Shown here: in pieces, positions 1 through 9,318 of the stretch
Numbering within the stretch: the stretch's first letter is position 1
Layout of the letters: each line of letters starts with the position of its first letter
From: an uncultured Clostridia bacterium
Lineage (GTDB): Bacteria; Bacillota; Clostridia; TANB77; CAG-508
Direction: 5' to 3'
DNA: 64,000 nt
Assembly (NCBI GenBank): GCA_934120135.1
Contig: CAKOTK010000006.1
Span: 18,750 to 82,749, forward strand
Program-made: the position numbers and the translations under genes
Notes under the pieces: model-generated
Seen by the model: only the letters and a program-made list of their open reading frames with translations
Databases searched by the model: none
Told to the model about the DNA's origin: nothing

Positions 1-1
1 T

Positions 2-556
2 AATTACACTTTATCAGACCATATTAAAGCAATAAATGACCATGCAGGTAAAGGGGTTATCAAATATTGTATTTATGATACAGGAGAGTTAATTCCTGAA
101 TATGTTAGAAAATATAATATGCAAGGACAAGAACTTGTTCAAATAGATGCAGCAAAAGCAAAAGAGCAAGATGTATATTTAATGCAAAGAGATTTATCAT
201 ATGTTGTAGGTGACCGTATACGTCATAATCCAGATGCAATTGCAGCATCAATAATTCAATTAATTTGTGATGATTTAAAATTCAAAGATATGCAAAACGA
301 TACAAAGTATGTATTATTAAATGATAGATTAAAAGAAGCAAAAAAATCCTTAAAAGAAAATAAGAAAAATGACAATATGAGAAAAACAAAAAAGAAGAAA
401 GAAAGAGGAAAAAGCAAATTCTTTGAAAAATATCAGGAAAGAATAAATTCAATTCAAGAATCAGATGAAAAACTAAAAGTAAGAAAAGAGCAAGAAGAAA
501 AAGAAAAGCAAGAATTTCTTAAAGAAGTAAAAAAGGAAAAGACTAAGAAGAAATAA
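2..556 (+). CDS. yvcK: YvcK/CofD-like gluconeogenesis factor, C-terminal part
   Basis: The frame is open from base 2, so the gene begins before the window; the first internal ATG is at 119. The visible part contains LSDHIKAINDHAG, then a segment ending VVGDRIRHNPDAIAASII, typical of the end of the YvcK family. These proteins bind UDP-N-acetylglucosamine and act in carbon flux and cell-wall homeostasis in Firmicutes. After the conserved fold (about base 290) there is a Lys/Glu-rich, probably coiled-coil tail of some 85 residues, longer than I expect for the family. The debranching-enzyme gene starts 23 bases later, so the two may be cotranscribed. Family assignment is good; the role of the tail is unknown. 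Confidence 0.8.
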   Translation, partial: NYTLSDHIKAINDHAGKGVIKYCIYDTGELIPEYVRKYNMQGQELVQIDAAKAKEQDVYLMQRDLSYVVGDRIRHNPDAIAASIIQLICDDLKFKDMQNDTKYVLLNDRLKEAKKSLKENKKNDNMRKTKKKKERGKSKFFEKYQERINSIQESDEKLKVRKEQEEKEKQEFLKEVKKEKTKKK

Positions 557-579
557 AACAAAAGACAGGGGATACACAA

Positions 580-2607
580 ATGAAATACGAAAATTTAGAA
601 TTTGAAAAAGCATTAAAACAAGATTGGATAATTACAAATGGACTAGGAGGCTATAGTAGTTCAAGTATTTTAGGTATAAATACTAGAAAATATCATGGAT
701 TATTAGTAGCACCATTGAATCCTCCTGGTAATAGAAATTTAATATTATCAAAAGTCGACGAAAGCTTTGAAAGTGGTGGACAAGAATATCCAATATATTC
801 TAATATTGGCAAAGATTATATTTCAAAGGGCTATAAATATTTAAAATCTTTTGAAAAAGAGTATATTCCTATATTTACATATGAGGTTGATGGAGCAATT
901 ATAAAAAAATATATATGCATGGAACATGGAAAAAATACTGTTTGTGTCTTGTATAATATAAAAAATAATGAAAAAAGAACTAAGTTTAAAATAGCACCGA
1001 TTGTAAATTTTAGAGATTTTCATACGACAACGCCTAATGCAGAATTTAATTTAAAACAAGAAATAAAAGATACAAAAGTAAAAATGATAATAAACAACCA
1101 AGGGCAAACTCCAATATATATGAAAACATCAGAAGGAAAGTATGTAGAACATTTTAATGATACATTTAGAAATATGTATTATTTGGAGGAAGAAAAAAGA
1201 GGACAAGGTGCAGAGGAAAACCTAGTGGTTCCTGGAGTATTTGAAATAAAATTAAGAGCAAACGAAGAAAAATTTATTACATTTATTTGCTCTTTAGAAG
1301 AGAATATAGACGAATTAGATGGAAAAAACATCATAAACAAAGAAATTGTAAGAATAACTAGTAATTTATATGATTCATATTTGTTGGACACAAAAAAAGA
1401 GTACAGTGATAAATATAAAACACTTATGAGAGATTACATAATAGCATCAGACAATTTTGTAGTATATAGACCTGCCTTTGCTTTATATACAATAATTGCA
1501 GGGTATCCATGGTTTTTAGACTGGGGTAGAGATGCATTGATTTCATTTGAAGGAATAGTACTAATACCGAGAAGATTCAAAATAGCAAAGGAAGTATTGC
1601 TGACATTTATGAGAGATATAAAATATGGGCTAGTTCCAAATGGATATTCAGGATATGACGGAAGGCCATTATACAACAGCGCAGATGCTTCACTACTTTT
1701 ATTTGAACAGGTAAGAAAATATCTAGAATATACACATGACTATGAATTTTTAAAAAATCAAGCATATGACACGTTAAAAAAAGTAATAGAAGCATATATA
1801 AATGGAATTGATTTAGATGGAAATAATATTCACTTAGATAATGAAGATGGGCTATTATCATCAGGAACTCCACAAATACAAAATACTTGGATGGATGCAA
1901 AAATAGGAGACATTGTAGTAACACCTAGAAATGGAAAAGCAATAGAAATAAATGCCTTATGGTATAATGCTTTAAAAATAATGGAAAGCTTTGCTAACTT
2001 ATATAAAGAAAAAGAGTTAGCTAAGAAATATGCAGAACTTGCAAAAAAATGCAAAGAAAACTTTATAAAAAAATTCTATAATAAAAAGAGAAAATGCTTT
2101 GACGATTTAGTAGGCGATAATTCAATAAGACCAAATCAGCTATTTGCAATAGGACTACACTATCCAGTAGTTGAACCAAATTCAGTTGAAGCAAAAACAG
2201 CATTTGAAACAGTTACTAAAAAGTTATTAACACCATATGGATTAAAAACACTTGCAAAAGGTGAAAAATGTTATAGAGAAATATATGAAGGTGACCAAAT
2301 AAAAAGAGATATGAGCTATCATCAAGGTATTACTTGGCCATGGCTTTTAGGCATATATTCAGATAGTTTTTTAAATATAATAAATGCAGAAAAAAATAAA
2401 ACTAAAAAGAAAGAACTAGAAGAACAATATTCTAAATTTGCACAAAATGTAGAAGATACATTTTATAACGAAATGTATAACCGTTCAACAGTTGGAAGTA
2501 TTAGTGAGCTATATGATTCTGCAAAACCATATGAAGCAAAGGGTGCATTTGCACAGGCATGGTCAGTGGCAGAAGTATTTAGAATTATAGAAAAGAGGAA
2601 CAAATGA
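580..2607 (+). CDS. Glycogen debranching enzyme (amylo-alpha-1,6-glucosidase family)
   Basis: 675 residues. The N-terminal GDE_N-type beta domain opens with TNGLGGYSSSS and NTRKYHGLLVAP. The C-terminal (alpha/alpha)6 glucosidase domain starts near residue 310 with GYPWFLDWGRDALIS, whose acidic residues are typical of the catalytic region, and contains MSYHQGITWPWLLG near residue 575. The expected role is cytosolic hydrolysis of alpha-1,6 branches during glycogen or storage-polysaccharide breakdown. The start is supported by an AGGGG-type ribosome site about 10 bases upstream. The stop overlaps the ruvC start (ATGA), indicating translational coupling. The family is secure; the substrate is inferred. 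Confidence 0.9.
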   Translation: MKYENLEFEKALKQDWIITNGLGGYSSSSILGINTRKYHGLLVAPLNPPGNRNLILSKVDESFESGGQEYPIYSNIGKDYISKGYKYLKSFEKEYIPIFTYEVDGAIIKKYICMEHGKNTVCVLYNIKNNEKRTKFKIAPIVNFRDFHTTTPNAEFNLKQEIKDTKVKMIINNQGQTPIYMKTSEGKYVEHFNDTFRNMYYLEEEKRGQGAEENLVVPGVFEIKLRANEEKFITFICSLEENIDELDGKNIINKEIVRITSNLYDSYLLDTKKEYSDKYKTLMRDYIIASDNFVVYRPAFALYTIIAGYPWFLDWGRDALISFEGIVLIPRRFKIAKEVLLTFMRDIKYGLVPNGYSGYDGRPLYNSADASLLLFEQVRKYLEYTHDYEFLKNQAYDTLKKVIEAYINGIDLDGNNIHLDNEDGLLSSGTPQIQNTWMDAKIGDIVVTPRNGKAIEINALWYNALKIMESFANLYKEKELAKKYAELAKKCKENFIKKFYNKKRKCFDDLVGDNSIRPNQLFAIGLHYPVVEPNSVEAKTAFETVTKKLLTPYGLKTLAKGEKCYREIYEGDQIKRDMSYHQGITWPWLLGIYSDSFLNIINAEKNKTKKKELEEQYSKFAQNVEDTFYNEMYNRSTVGSISELYDSAKPYEAKGAFAQAWSVAEVFRIIEKRNK

Positions 2608-3089
2608 GAATCTTAGGAATAGATCCTGGCTTTGCAATAACAGGATATAGCATAATAGATTATATAGGCAACAAATTCAACTTAATAACATCCGGAGCTG
2701 TACTCACCAAAGCTGGTGAGTCGTTTCCACAAAGGCTATTAAAACTAAATAATGACCTAGAAGAAATAATAGACACATATAAACCAGATGCAATATCAGT
2801 TGAAGAGTTGTTTTTTAATAACAATGCCAAAACTGCTATAAACGTAGCACAAGCAAGAGGTGTAATACTTGTAGTAGGCTGTAGAAAAGGAGTACCTACA
2901 TATGAATACACTCCACTTCAAATAAAACAAGCAGTAGTTGGCTACGGAAGAGCAGATAAAATACAAGTACAAAAAATGGTAAAAACAATATTAAAGGTAG
3001 AAAGCTTACCAAAACTAGATGATACAACAGATAGTATGGCAGCAGCAATATGTCATGCACACTCAGCTAAATTTGCTGAAAAACTATAA
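2604..3089 (+). CDS. ruvC: Holliday junction resolvase RuvC
   Basis: 161 residues, normal for RuvC. It begins MRILGIDPG with the first catalytic Asp at residue 7. The VEELFF segment near residues 66-71 supplies the second acidic ligand, and the C-terminal DDTTDSMAAAICHAH supplies the last Asp pair. RuvC dimers cut four-way junctions after RuvAB branch migration. No ruvA or ruvB is adjacent. The start overlaps the preceding stop by four bases and holA follows 21 bases downstream, so this is an operon-internal gene. Confidence 0.97.
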   Translation: MRILGIDPGFAITGYSIIDYIGNKFNLITSGAVLTKAGESFPQRLLKLNNDLEEIIDTYKPDAISVEELFFNNNAKTAINVAQARGVILVVGCRKGVPTYEYTPLQIKQAVVGYGRADKIQVQKMVKTILKVESLPKLDDTTDSMAAAICHAHSAKFAEKL

Positions 3090-3110
3090 ATTTAATGAAA
3101 GGAATTTGTT

Positions 3111-4115
3111 ATGGCAATATATTTGTTTTATGGTGAAGAAACATATTTACTAGAAACACGAGTAAAGAAAATAAGAAAAGAATATCAACAACTAATATTA
3201 GGAATAAACTTTATTCAAATTGACGATACAAATGCAGAAGAACTAATTGCAGACTTAGAAACACCGGCTTTCGGCTTTGATAAAAAACTAATAATTGCTA
3301 AAAACACAGGACTTTTCAAAAAGGAAAAAAAGACAACAAAATCGGATTCAAAAAAGAAAAAAGTAGATGACACCAAATTACCTTTAAATGAAAAAATAGC
3401 TAAATATATACAGGAAAATTCAGAAGAACTAAAAGATACAGTAGATTTAGTATTTGTAGAACAAGAAGTTGACAAAAATGCATTGTATCAGGCAATTGAG
3501 AAAGTGGGAGAAGTAAAAGAATTTGCACTTTTAAAATTGCCAGACTTAATTGCAAATATAAAGAAAATAGCAGTGGCATATAAAGTAAACATAGATGATG
3601 CAACAGCAAAATATTTAGTAGAGTGTTGTGGAACTAGTATGCAAGACTTGATAAATGAACTTAGAAAACTTATTGAGTATAAAGGCGAAAACAGCAATAT
3701 AACAAAACAAGATATAGATTTACTATGCACTAAGCAAATACAAGCTGTAATATTTGATTTAACAGATAATTTAGGTAAAAAAGAAACATCAAAAGCATTA
3801 GATGTATATAATGGACTTATATCAAACAAAGAGCCAATACAAAAAATATTGATAACATTATATAACCATTTTAAAAAACTATATATTATAAAAATTGCAG
3901 AAAAGTATAATGAAGATGTTGCAACAGCAATGAACTTAAAACCAAATCAGCTATTTTTAGTAAGCAAATACAAAACACAAGCAAGATATTTTGAAACACA
4001 AGAATTAAGAGAAGTATTAGAAGCACTAATAGACTTAGATGCAAACTATAAAATAGGACTAATATCTTTAGAAATAGGATTAGAAGCAATACTCTGTCGT
4101 TATTGCTCAAAATAA
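3111..4115 (+). CDS. holA: DNA polymerase III delta subunit
   Basis: 334 residues, normal length. The N-terminus MAIYLFYGEETYLLE is the characteristic start of HolA, followed by the ETPAFGFDKKLII segment. Delta opens the beta sliding clamp within the clamp-loader complex. A Lys-rich insertion (KKEKKTTKSDSKKKK, about residues 65-80) interrupts the N-terminal domain. The C-terminus contains the expected KPNQLFLVSKYKTQA-like helix. A GAAAGGAA ribosome site precedes the ATG. Confidence 0.93.
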   Translation: MAIYLFYGEETYLLETRVKKIRKEYQQLILGINFIQIDDTNAEELIADLETPAFGFDKKLIIAKNTGLFKKEKKTTKSDSKKKKVDDTKLPLNEKIAKYIQENSEELKDTVDLVFVEQEVDKNALYQAIEKVGEVKEFALLKLPDLIANIKKIAVAYKVNIDDATAKYLVECCGTSMQDLINELRKLIEYKGENSNITKQDIDLLCTKQIQAVIFDLTDNLGKKETSKALDVYNGLISNKEPIQKILITLYNHFKKLYIIKIAEKYNEDVATAMNLKPNQLFLVSKYKTQARYFETQELREVLEALIDLDANYKIGLISLEIGLEAILCRYCSK

Positions 4116-4198
4116 AGTAAAAATATCAAAATTTGATTGAAACAAAAAGTATTTTGTGATATATTGTAACAGAACAATTAAAAATAGGAGGAAAAATT

Positions 4199-4738
4199 AT
4201 GGAATTAAAAGGATCAAAAACAGAGAAAAATTTAATGGAAGCTTTCGCAGGAGAGTCACAAGCAAGAAATAAATACACATATTTTGCAAGTAAAGCAAAA
4301 AAAGAAGGATATGAGCAAATTGCTGCAATATTTCAAGAAACAGCTGACAATGAAAAAGAACATGCAAAATTATGGTTTAAACTATTATGTGGAGGAGATA
4401 TTCCAACAACAGCTCAGAACTTAGCTGATGCTGCAGCTGGAGAAAACTTTGAATGGACAGATATGTATGACAGAATGGCCAAAGAAGCTAAAGAAGAAGG
4501 ATTTGACCATATTGCATTTTTATTTGAAGAAGTTGGAAAAATAGAAAAAGAGCATGAAGCAAGATACAAAAAACTATTAGAAAATGTTCAAGATGGAAAA
4601 GTATTTGAAGCAGGAGAAATTAAAATATGGAAATGTAGAAACTGTGGGCACATTGTAGTTGGAACAAAAGCACCAGCAGTATGCCCAGTATGTGCACATC
4701 CACAAGCATATTTTGAAATAAAAGCAGAAAATTATTAA
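4199..4738 (+). CDS. rbr: Rubrerythrin
   Basis: 179 residues with two domains. The N-terminal four-helix ferritin-like part has the di-iron motifs GESQAR (about residues 18-23), ETADNEKEHAK (47-57) and EEVGKIEKEHE. The C-terminal rubredoxin-like knuckle has Cys pairs CRNC and CPVC near residues 147-166. It reduces hydrogen peroxide with electrons from reduced rubredoxin or NADH and protects anaerobes from oxygen. A strong GGAGG site precedes the ATG and a good terminator follows, so it is probably monocistronic. Confidence 0.96.
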   Translation: MELKGSKTEKNLMEAFAGESQARNKYTYFASKAKKEGYEQIAAIFQETADNEKEHAKLWFKLLCGGDIPTTAQNLADAAAGENFEWTDMYDRMAKEAKEEGFDHIAFLFEEVGKIEKEHEARYKKLLENVQDGKVFEAGEIKIWKCRNCGHIVVGTKAPAVCPVCAHPQAYFEIKAENY

Positions 4739-4745
4739 ACATTAG

Positions 4746-4778
4746 AATATGGTGTAAACAAACTACACCATATTTTTT
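4746..4778 (+). terminator. Rho-independent terminator after rubrerythrin
   Basis: An 11-bp perfect stem AATATGGTGTA / TACACCATATT with a 7-nt loop, followed by TTTTT. Confidence 0.9.
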
Positions 4779-4789
4779 GTGGCAAAAGG

Positions 4790-4818
4790 TTCACTTTTGC
4801 AGAAAAATGTAGTATAAT
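4790..4818 (+). promoter_or_regulatory. SigA-type promoter for the PLC-like gene
   Basis: -35 TTCACT (4790-4795), 17-base spacer, -10 TATAAT (4813-4818), 28 bases before the start codon of the next gene. Confidence 0.6.
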
Positions 4819-4845
4819 AATTAGACTAGTAAAAATGAAAGAGAG

Positions 4846-5466
4846 ATGAAAAAAGTGCCAAACTGGAGAGTACATTTAGAAATAGCCAAAAAAATAAATG
4901 AACAAATACAATTTAATAATGAAGATTACAACCTATTCTTATTAGGAAATATAGCACCAGATATAAACAATGGTTATATTGTAGAAGGAATATCACATAT
5001 ATACGACCATGGACATACACATCTCTATAACCCAGAAAATTACTCTACTTATACAAATTTTTATCAAAAATATCAAGATATATTAAAAACAAATCCAATA
5101 GCATTTGGCTATTTAATTCATCTATATACAGATTATTTACTAAATAAAGACTATAAAGCAAAATGTGAACAAAATAATTTTGACAAAGATGAATATATGA
5201 AATTCAAACACAAGGATTTAAGAAAATATGATAGTAAATATATCAACAATACTATAACATTAAATGATTATTCGGAAGCGATTAAAGAGTTGCATCAAAT
5301 TGATGAAATAGAATTAGATGAACAAGATATAGAAAAAGTAATAAAATTTTTAGATAATAAACAAACAGCTACAGACACAAATCTAGAATTTTACACTGTT
5401 GAAGAACTAGATAAAGAGGTAGAAAATATAACAAATGAGATATATAAGTTTATAAAGCTTCAGTAA
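4846..5466 (+). CDS. Zinc-dependent phospholipase C-like protein
   Basis: 206 residues without a signal peptide. The N-terminus MKKVPNWRVHLEIAKKIN, the segment FLLGNIAPDINNGY and the cluster HIYDHGHTH are typical of the bacterial Zn_dep_PLPC superfamily; His and Asp residues in these segments are the likely metal ligands. Members are usually annotated as hypothetical, and actual phospholipase activity is not established for most. The start has an AGAGAG ribosome site. The 3' end overlaps the convergent deacetylase gene by 17 bases, so no terminator separates them. Confidence 0.65.
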   Translation: MKKVPNWRVHLEIAKKINEQIQFNNEDYNLFLLGNIAPDINNGYIVEGISHIYDHGHTHLYNPENYSTYTNFYQKYQDILKTNPIAFGYLIHLYTDYLLNKDYKAKCEQNNFDKDEYMKFKHKDLRKYDSKYINNTITLNDYSEAIKELHQIDEIELDEQDIEKVIKFLDNKQTATDTNLEFYTVEELDKEVENITNEIYKFIKLQ

Positions 5467-6259
5467 AAAGTTCATAAAAATTTTTAAACTCATATCCTTG
5501 AGATTTTAAAAAGATAATAGAATCATGTAAAATGTCGTAAGTGTTATTTACATCACCTGTATCATGCATAAGAACAATCAAACTTCCTTTGCCTTTAGCA
5601 GACTTTTTTAAATTATTTAATAATTGGTAATTAGAATATTTTCGTTCAGAATCATTATTTAAACAATTCCAATCAACATAAACATAGTTAATTTCTGTAA
5701 GAACATTAACTATGTTTTTCTTTTGACATTTGTAATTAGGAGAGGCAAAACCATTTGGAAAACGAAAAACGTGTGAACAATAATTAGGTACGCCAATAGC
5801 ATTAGATATTTCAATGTCAGTGTTTAAAATTTCATTACGAAAACTTTCCTCGCTTTTATATAGCAAACTATTATTATGGCTATACCCATGATTAGCAATA
5901 AAGTGCCCTTCCTCATAAGCACGTTTAACAATTTCAGGATGTTCTTTAACATGTTTACCAACAACAAAGAATGTAGCTTTAACATTTTCTTTTTCTAGTA
6001 CATCTAAAATTTTAGGTGTAACTTTAGAGGTTGGACCATCATCAAAAGTTAAATATACAACCTTTTCATCACTTTTACAAATAGACGCAAATTTATCTTT
6101 AAAAGAAGCACTTAAAATTTCACCTTTGCTTAAAGATAAAGCAAAAGTAGAGTTATCTTTTAGTAAAAAGAAAACTATTAAAATTAGTATAATGAGAACA
6201 ACTACAAGATACTTTTTCTTAAAAATAAACACCTTCATATAAAAATTATATATATACAA
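5450..6259 (-). CDS. Membrane-anchored polysaccharide (peptidoglycan) deacetylase
   Basis: 269 residues. A single hydrophobic segment (residues about 17-33) acts as signal-anchor. The NodB homology domain starts with TFDDGP (71-76), contains HGYSHNN with the metal-binding histidines, and later VFRFPNG and LIVLMHDTG. The family removes N-acetyl groups from peptidoglycan GlcNAc or MurNAc, or related glycans; sporulation-associated members exist in Clostridia. Two in-frame ATGs (6259 and 6238) are possible. Neither has a convincing ribosome site, and the second would give a more conventional anchor. Confidence 0.85.
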   Translation of the reverse strand: MYIYNFYMKVFIFKKKYLVVVLIILILIVFFLLKDNSTFALSLSKGEILSASFKDKFASICKSDEKVVYLTFDDGPTSKVTPKILDVLEKENVKATFFVVGKHVKEHPEIVKRAYEEGHFIANHGYSHNNSLLYKSEESFRNEILNTDIEISNAIGVPNYCSHVFRFPNGFASPNYKCQKKNIVNVLTEINYVYVDWNCLNNDSERKYSNYQLLNNLKKSAKGKGSLIVLMHDTGDVNNTYDILHDSIIFLKSQGYEFKNFYELFTEAL

Positions 6260-6331
6260 AATAAAAATATGCTATAATTATTGAAACTTTTTGATGAAAA
6301 TTGAGCACTATATATGTGAAAGGAGATAACA

Positions 6332-6872
6332 ATGAGTACTCGGAATATCTTTAGAAAATTTTGAAGAAATATATAATTCAACATATGAACGAACATTGAG
6401 ATATATAGTTTGTAAATGCTCTAATATTGACGATGTTAATGATTTAGTGCAAGATACATATGTAGAATTATATAACATACTAGAAAAAAAGAAAGAAATA
6501 TATTTAGAAAACTGTCCTAATTTTGTAATAGGAATAGCTAAAAAGAAAATTCAAAAATATTATGGTCTTTTATATAAATTAAAAAATTATAATGTTTATC
6601 AAGCAGAGGACGAAGAAATAGATTTGCCAGATAATTTTGATTTGGAAACGGAAACAATTAAAAAGCTAAATGCAGAAGCGGTATGGAATTATATTAAAAG
6701 CAAAAATATAAAAACAGTAAAAGTTTTCTATTTATATTATTGTACAGAAATTAAGATATCACAAATTGCAAAAGAATTAAACATGTCTGAATCTAATGTC
6801 AAAAATATTTTATACAGAACAATTAAAGACATTAAAGAAAATGTAAAGATTGAAGGTGATATAAATGAATAA
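6332..6872 (+). CDS. ECF-type RNA polymerase sigma factor, +1 frameshift at CGG codon 4
   Basis: The ATG at 6332 has an ideal AAAGGAG site 8 bases upstream, but frame 0 reads M-S-T-R and stops at TGA 6362. Skipping the C of CGG (6341-6343) gives M-S-T-G-I-S-L-E-N-F-E-E and then a complete sigma-70-like protein of about 179 residues. Region 2 (DVNDLVQDTYVELY) is near residues 46-60 and region 4 (KISQIAKELNMSESNVKN) near 145-162. Without the shift the only start is an unsupported TTG at 6396, which would remove the beginning of region 2. It overlaps the membrane protein after it by 8 bases, as sigma/anti-sigma pairs do. Frameshift sites of the same kind occur in spoIIIAD and the xpaC-like gene. 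Confidence 0.75.
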
Positions 6873-7560
6873 TTTGAAAGATACAATACAAAAGAACTTT
6901 GACAAAAAGAAAAATTATAATATCATTTTATCAAAAATTGAGAGGAGAGATAATATGAAAGTAAAATTGAGTTATGTTTTAGCTTCAAGTCTTGTAGCAA
7001 TTGCATTATTAGTTGGCATTGTTGCATATAATGTTCCAAAAAGTAATAATGAAAATGTTATGCCACCAACAGTACAAGGAATATTGGAATTAAATATAAA
7101 TAAGGCTGAATATCAAAGTATGATGACGTTGGATGCAGATATAAAAGAAGCAAATACTGAACTGAATAGTGAATTTGAGAAAGATTTTTCGTTTGTAAAA
7201 AAAGATATTAATGCGCCAAAAGATTTGAGAGACTACGGTGTAAATAAAGTTGTAATGACTAGAAAAGATTTTTCGGATAAAGATTATTCTATAGCTCATG
7301 ACTATATTTGGGACTATTCAAATGAGGCAGAAAACAGAACAATAAGAATAGCATTTTCCAAAATTGGAAAACCATTAAGAGACTATTATTTGAGTAGTGA
7401 AGAAAAAATATCAAAAATAGAAAATACAGATGTTATAATAACACAATATGAAAAACTATATTTAGCAGAGTTTAAATTAAATGATGTATATTTTGATATA
7501 GAAACCGCAGGAATAACACAAAAAGAGTTAGTGGATTTACTAGTATCATTGATTAAATAA
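6865..7560 (+). CDS. Probable membrane anti-sigma factor
   Basis: 231 residues. A short cytosolic N-terminus (about 30 residues, Lys-rich) is followed by one membrane segment (about 36-53) and an extracytoplasmic domain. The last 90 residues (TVRIAFSKIGKPL-like region, VIITQYEKLY, FDIETAGITQKELVDLLVSL) resemble the DUF4367-type sensor domains of Firmicute anti-sigma proteins. It overlaps the ECF sigma gene by 8 bases, which is the main reason for the call. I do not see a zinc-binding HxxxCxxC motif, so it is not a classic ZAS anti-sigma. Confidence 0.6.
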   Translation: MNNLKDTIQKNFDKKKNYNIILSKIERRDNMKVKLSYVLASSLVAIALLVGIVAYNVPKSNNENVMPPTVQGILELNINKAEYQSMMTLDADIKEANTELNSEFEKDFSFVKKDINAPKDLRDYGVNKVVMTRKDFSDKDYSIAHDYIWDYSNEAENRTIRIAFSKIGKPLRDYYLSSEEKISKIENTDVIITQYEKLYLAEFKLNDVYFDIETAGITQKELVDLLVSLIK

Positions 7561-7569
7561 AATGACACA

Positions 7570-7598
7570 CAGCCTTGTTTTTATTACAAGGCTGTTTA
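7570..7598 (+). terminator. Terminator after the sigma/anti-sigma pair
   Basis: Perfect 9-bp stem CAGCCTTGT / ACAAGGCTG with a 7-nt loop, followed by a short T run. Confidence 0.7.
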
Positions 7599-7665
7599 GG
7601 TATTGCAATTGATGAAAAAAAGGTGTAAAATGTGTAACATCAAAACAAGAAAAGAAGGAACATAT

Positions 7666-8361
7666 ATGAAATTTATAGTTGACAAAAGTTTTTTTGAAAA
7701 GGTTGATAATGCATGTTTTGGTGTTATTATAGCTAGAAATATTGATAATACAAAACCAAATAGTGCAATACAAGAAATGCTAAAAAACGAAGTAAATGAG
7801 GTAGCAGAAAAGTATAAAGATGTAAAAGTAAAAGAATTACCAGAAATTGTACTATACAGAGAAGCATTTAAGAAAGTTGATATTAACCCAAACAAATTTA
7901 TGTGCTCAATAGAAGCACTTGTTAGTAGAACAGTTAAATCACAATTTGTTCCTAATATAAATACATTAGTTGATTTAGGTAATGCTTTATCACTAAAATA
8001 CAATATACCACTAGGAGTACATGATATAGATAAATTTGCAGGAGATATAGAATTAAGATTTGCAAATGAAAATGACACATTCATTCCATTTGGTTCTCAA
8101 GAATATGATAATCCACCAGCAGGTGAATTAGTATATGTAAGTGGAAATGAAGTAAAAACAAGGAAATGGGCTTGGAGACAAGGTGAAAAAAGCAAAATAG
8201 ACGAGAATATAAAAAATGCGTTTATACCATTAGACGGATTTATTGAAAACAAAGAAAAAATCTTAGAACTACAAAAAGAATTTGTAAAAATTTTAACAGA
8301 GATGGGGGCAACTTGTGAAGTTGGATTTGTAGATAAAGATAACAATGTTTTTGAATTTTAA
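7666..8361 (+). CDS. B3/B4 (tRNA synthetase editing-like) domain protein
   Basis: 231 residues from the ATG at 7666, chosen because GAAGGA lies 7 bases upstream; a longer frame from 7603 lacks a site. The segments ELPEIVLYREAFKKVDINPNK and SIEALVSRTV, and LVYVSGNEVKTRKWAWRQG near residue 155, match the stand-alone B3/B4 domain family related to the editing domain of PheRS beta. Such proteins may clear mischarged tRNA, but the cellular role of the solo family is unproven. Confidence 0.8.
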   Translation: MKFIVDKSFFEKVDNACFGVIIARNIDNTKPNSAIQEMLKNEVNEVAEKYKDVKVKELPEIVLYREAFKKVDINPNKFMCSIEALVSRTVKSQFVPNINTLVDLGNALSLKYNIPLGVHDIDKFAGDIELRFANENDTFIPFGSQEYDNPPAGELVYVSGNEVKTRKWAWRQGEKSKIDENIKNAFIPLDGFIENKEKILELQKEFVKILTEMGATCEVGFVDKDNNVFEF

Positions 8362-8363
8362 TT

Positions 8364-8401
8364 AAAAGGAGTTTTTAATGTAAGTATTAAAAACTCCTTT
8401 T
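8364..8401. terminator. Bidirectional terminator between convergent genes
   Basis: A 16-bp perfect inverted repeat AAAAGGAGTTTTTAAT / ATTAAAAACTCCTTTT with a 6-nt loop; it can serve both the B3/B4 gene and sigK. Confidence 0.85.
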
Positions 8402-8407
8402 ATATAT

Positions 8408-9106
8408 TTATTCTTTAAATTCCTTAGCTAACTTGCTGATAGCTTTAGTTTCAATTCTTGAAACATAAGAACGAGAAATTGCCATAGAATCTGCAATTTG
8501 ATTTTGAGTTTTAGGCTTTTCACCATTCAAACCAAAACGTAATTCCAATATAGTTTTTTCTCTTTCTTTTAAAACTTCTTTCATTTTTTCATATAACTTC
8601 TTTACTTTAAATTTTAAATCAACTTCGTCTTCAATATTTTTATCATTATTCTCTAAAACTTCTTGCAAAGTAACAACATTATCATCTTTGTCTTTTCCAA
8701 TGGGATCATCTAAGTAAACCTCTGCACCTAACTTTTTAGTACTTCTCAAATACATAAGTACTTCATTATCAATACAACGAGAAACATAAGTAGCCAAACG
8801 TACTCCTTTTGAACTATCAAAGCTATTTATTCCCTTAATTAAACCAATACTACCAATAGAAATTAAATCATCTTGTTCAACTCGTGTAGCAGTATATTTT
8901 TTACATACATGAGCAACTAATCTTAAATTTCGTTCTATCAAAATATTTCGTGCTTCTTCATCTCCAGTTTTCATAAGTTCTAAATATTTTCGCTCTTCTT
9001 CACTACTCAAAGGCTCTGGGAAAAGTGTATTATTTGAAATATACCCAACTAAAAATATAGCTGAATTTAAAAATGCTAAAAGACCACCAATAGAAAAGGC
9101 AAACAT
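8408..9106 (-). CDS. sigK: Late mother-cell sporulation sigma factor SigK
   Basis: 232 residues. The order of motifs matches SigK: a hydrophobic pro-sequence (residues 1-24), FPEPLSSEEERKYLELM, GDEEARNILIERNLRLVAHVCKK, DLISIGSIGLIKGINSF, and a C-terminal ISRSYVSRIETKA region 4.2. The hydrophobic N-terminus suggests a processed pro-SigK, although no processing genes are nearby. The gene is uninterrupted, with no skin-type element. A GGAGGT site lies just before the ATG. It directs late mother-cell transcription for coat and cortex formation. Confidence 0.93.
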   Translation of the reverse strand: MFAFSIGGLLAFLNSAIFLVGYISNNTLFPEPLSSEEERKYLELMKTGDEEARNILIERNLRLVAHVCKKYTATRVEQDDLISIGSIGLIKGINSFDSSKGVRLATYVSRCIDNEVLMYLRSTKKLGAEVYLDDPIGKDKDDNVVTLQEVLENNDKNIEDEVDLKFKVKKLYEKMKEVLKEREKTILELRFGLNGEKPKTQNQIADSMAISRSYVSRIETKAISKLAKEFKE

Positions 9107-9164
9107 ATAGATACCTCCAATTCAATATATAGAATTATATGCCAAAGAAAAATTAAAGTGCCTG

Positions 9165-9187
9165 ACCTTAAAAAAATTCATCAAATC
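9165..9187 (+). repeat. 23-bp direct repeat, left copy, bracketing the pilin-1/Rpn island
   Basis: Sequence ACCTTAAAAAAATTC-A-TCAAATC recurs at 12522-12544 with one A/G difference. The two copies bound 3.3 kb holding the leader ORF, pilin-like gene 1 and the Rpn gene. Confidence 0.7.
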
Positions 9188-9238
9188 AAGTCAAACATAA
9201 AAAATTATACCTATTTTTTAATCACATTATCAGTAGAA

Positions 9239-9253
9239 GAGCACAGCGTGCTC
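9239..9253. repeat. Small inverted repeat in the sigK-pilin gap
   Basis: GAGCAC / GTGCTC around AGC. It has no T run and no assigned role. Apart from this, the 23-bp repeat and the promoter, I see nothing in 9107-9393. Confidence 0.4.
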
Positions 9254-9318
9254 CATATGTAAAGTGCATAATAAAAATAGTTAGGCAAGAAAAAGTCAAT
9301 GAAAATTAAAGAAAAGTA

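Noticed and set aside
6396..6398. TTG start for the ECF sigma factor
   Set aside because: No ribosome site and it removes conserved N-terminal residues; the ATG at 6332 has an ideal site but needs the shift.
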